Shown here: positions 61,109 through 64,000 of the stretch, piece by piece
Position numbering within the stretch: position 1 is the first letter of the stretch
Layout of the letters: every line of letters begins with the position of its first letter
Source of the DNA: Engraulis encrasicolus
Taxonomy: Eukaryota > Chordata > Actinopteri > Clupeiformes > Engraulidae
Length of the DNA: 64,000 bases
Direction of reading: 5' to 3'
NCBI RefSeq assembly: GCF_034702125.1
Contig: NW_026944515.1
Location: 48,501 to 112,500, forward strand
Notes under the pieces: generated by a model
What the model was told of the DNA's origin: nothing
What the model saw: the letters and a program-made list of their open reading frames with translations, nothing else
Database searches by the model: none
Position numbers and translations under genes: made by a program

Positions 61109-61447
61109 CTTTATCTGATTCCACTCTGCCGTAGCCGAGATCGTGTCGTGGCCTTTATGATCATCCATTGTACACAGATAGCAGATGCAACTCTGGTCGG
61201 TGCGGCAGAATATGTCCACAACCTTCTTATGACGGGGACAGATCCTCTCCTGTAGCTGGCCTGTGGCATCGATCATGGTGTGATTTCTATCTACAACTTC
61301 ATTGTGAGCTTTTAAATGAGCGGCACAGTACGACTTCAGACACTCCAGACAAGACTTGACAGCTTTGAGTTTTTGCCCTGTACAGACGTCACACGCCACA
61401 TCTCCAGGTCCAGCATAACAGTGAGCAGGAACAGGAGCTTGGGGGCT
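61109..61447 (-). pseudogene. gene C exon 1, 3' part: B-boxes
   Basis: 113 open codons after the insertion: [20 protein letters not shown], then [27 protein letters not shown] and [15 protein letters not shown], ending NQIK at donor AAG/gtaaag. Both B-boxes keep their Cys/His ligands. Without the transposon it abuts the RING part at the position where gene A reads KTS. Confidence 0.82.
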
Positions 61448-62568
61448 GGGGGCGTATTACAGAAACTTCCTATCTTGAAAATCTTATCTTATCTGTCTAG
61501 TTACCGCGGCAACGGCACTTTAGGACCGAATTTAGGAAAAGCGTATTACAGAACAGCGTTTCCTAAGTTGTTTTGCGCATCCTATCTTAAGTTAAGAAAG
61601 GGGTATTACAGAAGCATCCTAACTTCGAAAAATCCTAAATAATTGGTCCTAACTTTAGGACAGCCACCCAGCTGTCCTAATTCCAGTTATCCATTGATTT
61701 GTTAGCCAAAATTTAGCTGGTGTTCATCACCATTTACCCTCAGCTTGCTGTTTCAGCCAGAGCTAACAGTGAAGTCTATCCGGGAAAACAACGCAATTGT
61801 GAATGATATTAAATTAAATTAGGCTATATTGACTGACCCAAACGATGTGTGAAGTGAAGAGTTGATGATAAATATACCCGACTTCGATGTGAAGTCCGAT
61901 ATCAACTTCCTTAATTGACAGCCGACCATGGGTCAAGCCAAGTCGGCTAATTGTCATTTATTTATAGCCTTTACATGCGCTGGTCATACAAAGACATTTC
62001 ATGAAATTACGTCTTAACTGTTTTGCGTGCATTCGCTTGGAAAAACAAAGCATTGGGATGAAAATATGGAAAATGGGAAGCACTTTATTGGGACTGAAAC
62101 CAATGCATTTGGTCAACTTGAGGTTGCAGGCAGCGAGAGTGACCTAATTTCGTCCTCACAGATGTTGCTGTATTATAAATCCGTTCGGTGGAACGTCACT
62201 AATAAGTGCGTTATTTAAAAGTAATGAGCTTAAAAAGTTTAGCGAAATATTTACGACCTCTTCCAATCTGGTTTATCACGCAGACCGCGAGATGCAGCAG
62301 CAGTCAAATCTGTGCATTCTAGCTTGCGTCGCACTACTGTTGCTAGGTAGCGGTGCATTTGTTGTCAGGTAACAGACATAAAAAGTAGATCGTAGATGTT
62401 TAGATCGCTACTTTAGGATTCCTAACTTTAGGATTTCCAAAGATAAGATAAGAATCCTAAATGAAGTTAGGATTTGTTTCTGTAATACCAAACTGGAAAA
62501 AATCTTATCTCAAGTCAAAAGTTAAGATAGGACGACTGAAGATAGGAAGTTTTCTGTAATACGCCCCC
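61448..62568. mobile_element. inverted-repeat transposon in gene C exon 1
   Basis: 1121 bp, ends GGGGGCGTATTACAG and CTGTAATACGCCCCC. The subterminal motif gtattacagaa recurs at 61454, 61543 and 61603, and inverted at 62478 and 62552. No transposase. Ends resemble Harbinger-type elements. No clean target duplication; one extra base remains at the RING side. Confidence 0.88.
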
Positions 62569-62827
62569 AGGTCTTCATGAACATCTCCACTATTTCAGCA
62601 ATCAGAGGGTTTTTGTGGAGGACAGGCCTGGAGTCGAAGGTGTGCTTGCAAAGGGGGCAGCTGTATTTTCTTTTTCTCTTGTTCTTTCTCTCCTGTTCCC
62701 ACCAGCCATTAATGCACTTCCTACAGTAATTATGTCCACATGGAATCGTAACTGGATCCCTCAACAGCTCACAACAGACTGAACAAATGAAGGACTCTTC
62801 CTGAGAAAACATTGATGCTGACGCCAT
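62569..62827 (-). pseudogene. gene C exon 1, 5' part: RING
   Basis: 86 open codons from MASASMFSQEE to VEMFMKT, then cut by the transposon. RING ligands are intact (C15, C18, C30, H32, C35, C38, C56, C59). The loop before the last zinc pair carries the strongly basic run ERKNKRKRK, absent from the A and B copies (DQEDGKGE and a five-residue deletion). One extra nucleotide remains at the junction with the insertion. Confidence 0.82.
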
Positions 62828-62929
62828 GTTGTTGCTCTTCCAGCTGTCAAACACCAAGTGCACACTGTGAGAAGCAGCAGCAGAGTGACAGCTGAATTCC
62901 TCAGAATATTAAGGAGGAGCCCAGGGAGG

Positions 62930-62960
62930 GTGAGGTTGGGGACTGGCCAATCAGGATCAT
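62930..62960 (-). promoter_or_regulatory. gene C core promoter: CCAAT block
   Basis: ctggccaatcag about 120 bp upstream of the gene C start, homologous to the gene A and B blocks. The GC box is decayed to gtgaggttg. A MITE copy starts about 50 bp further upstream (63001). Confidence 0.42.
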
Positions 62961-63000
62961 TCTTGTTATCAAGAAGTGTAAGGGCATTTCTCAAAACTTA

Positions 63001-63292
63001 GGGTGCATTCCAATACGCACACTCCCGTCCTCCACTTGTGCTTGTGGCCTCGCCCCACCTCCTAGCCCAGCCTCCATGGAGAAAACAATAGAGTTTCCCA
63101 GCTGTCAGCATAGCCACAACAACGTTTGGGGGACTGTTTTTCATTCATCATCCCAATTGCAAATGAGTAAATGACATTAGAATAGTGCTTTTGCAAGATA
63201 TTGAATTATTTTTTTCTGTCGTCAGTGACATCATCATGAGGTCACAAGCAGGCAAGTGAGCAAGGGAGGACGGAAGTCCGTATATTGGACTC
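63001..63292. mobile_element. MITE copy (GTGCATTCCAATACG family)
   Basis: Left end gggtgcattccaatacgc and a degenerate right end around gtatattggactcc. The core matches the copies at 9227 and 31115. It sits upstream of the gene C promoter. Confidence 0.65.
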
Positions 63293-63329
63293 CAAATTAA
63301 GAGTTTTCGGAAATGCCAAAAGGTAGGAG

Positions 63330-64000
63330 CAGGTAGGATGAATGTGGGGGTGGCCAATCAAGTGTATGCAGCACATGTCAAAGTGAAATACGAGACGATT
63401 GATAGAAAAAGTTCATACAGAGCTTCTTCCTTAATCCACGTGACACAATTTCAAACTTCTGTGCTAACCCTGTTACATTTATTTTGGACAATAAAGTACA
63501 CTTTAGGCTAGTATTCATAGGCATTTCTCTAGTTGCATGTTAACACACTCTGCTATAGGCACTGTGATATCACTTTGTTTCAGTGTTATGACAGTCATAG
63601 GCAATGTGTGTTATTGTTGTTATTGTGTAGTCATAGGCAGTGTGTTGTTTATGTAATAGTACGGTGTGTTTGTGGTTGAGTATGTGTGTCATCAGAAACA
63701 GGGTCTGAGAGACAACGGTTTGTGTCTGTGTGTCTTATAAATTAACACTTAGAGAGTCATATTCAACACTGCAATAGTCTTATTGCCATGTGACTATGAT
63801 GTGCATCAACCAACCAGTAAATATAACAGAGTCAAACTCAGCACTGGATTAAATTAACACGTAAAGTCAAACTGAACACTCTGCATTAAATGTAACACAG
63901 AGAAAATAAAACTCAACACTGCATTACATTAACACGTAGAGACAAACTCAACACTGCATTAAATTAAGTATAATATTGATGACAATAAATCAACCCACAC
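63330..64000. other. gene C upstream region, duplicated at 50070-51530
   Basis: Homologous to the gene B upstream DNA in the same order, so the duplicated unit includes several hundred bp of 5' flank. Rich in ttaacac...gtcaaactcaacact repeats. Confidence 0.55.

Overview
The window is vertebrate, almost certainly teleost fish, nuclear DNA. The evidence is split multi-exon genes with GT-AG introns, three tandem genes of the fish-specific finTRIM type (TRIM25/TRIM16-like RING, B-box, coiled coil, PRY/SPRY), very long (CA)n and (GA)n microsatellites, and a dense mix of fish-type transposons (BEL/Pao, L2-like LINE, DIRS, hAT-, piggyBac- and Harbinger-like). I cannot name the species.

Backbone. 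Three finTRIM-like genes lie head to tail on the minus strand. Gene C (62827 to 53242) has a complete exon set, but a 1.1-kb inverted-repeat transposon splits exon 1 between RING and B-box. Gene B (49854 to 34717) has open RING/B-box, coiled-coil and SPRY exons. Gene A (29994 to beyond the left edge) has open 5' exons, and its SPRY exon would lie left of base 1. Shared plan: a RING+B-box exon (567-585 nt), a 96-nt coiled-coil exon, a 234-nt coiled-coil exon, a 169-172-nt exon, one to three about 60-nt proline/acid linker exons in phase 1-1, a tiny exon ending in REDFLK/REDFLQ, then one PRY/SPRY exon. Microsatellites sit at the same intron positions in all copies, and a GC/CCAAT promoter block about 100 bp upstream is conserved, so the array arose by tandem duplication. 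By family knowledge the products are cytoplasmic E3 ubiquitin ligases of fish innate immunity.

Transposon layers. 1-6.4 kb: a TTAA MITE, a palindromic repeat, a minisatellite, and a 1.37-kb hAT-like element with a perfect 8-bp target duplication. 6.5-16.1 kb: a dead L2-like LINE split by a full-length 8.1-kb BEL/Pao retrotransposon (7634-15746; 303-bp LTRs; duplication GTGCC) whose pol is itself broken by a MITE. 16.3-21.2 kb: hairpin elements, a MITE nested in its own family, and a TTAA MITE. 22.0-29.2 kb: MITEs and a large inverted-repeat element (about 23.12-27.03 kb) carrying a decayed unknown ORF and a DIRS tyrosine-recombinase fragment, then a TTAA MITE holding three further insertions. 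31-34 kb: Harbinger-like and TTAA MITEs and a possible solo LTR. 38.9-42.7 kb: a repeat split at TTAA by a 3.3-kb piggyBac-like element that contains a hAT-like element. 44-49 kb: a hAT MITE, a cluster of TCACACCAYAGGAC motifs, and a 1.5-kb inverted-repeat unit around an L2 fragment. 50-64 kb: duplicated gene flanks, a long near-perfect hairpin (60.0-60.4 kb) and more MITEs.

I see no rRNA, tRNA, CRISPR or prokaryotic features. Most long ORFs over (CA)n or (GA)n tracts, or antisense to the BEL/Pao element, are not genes.
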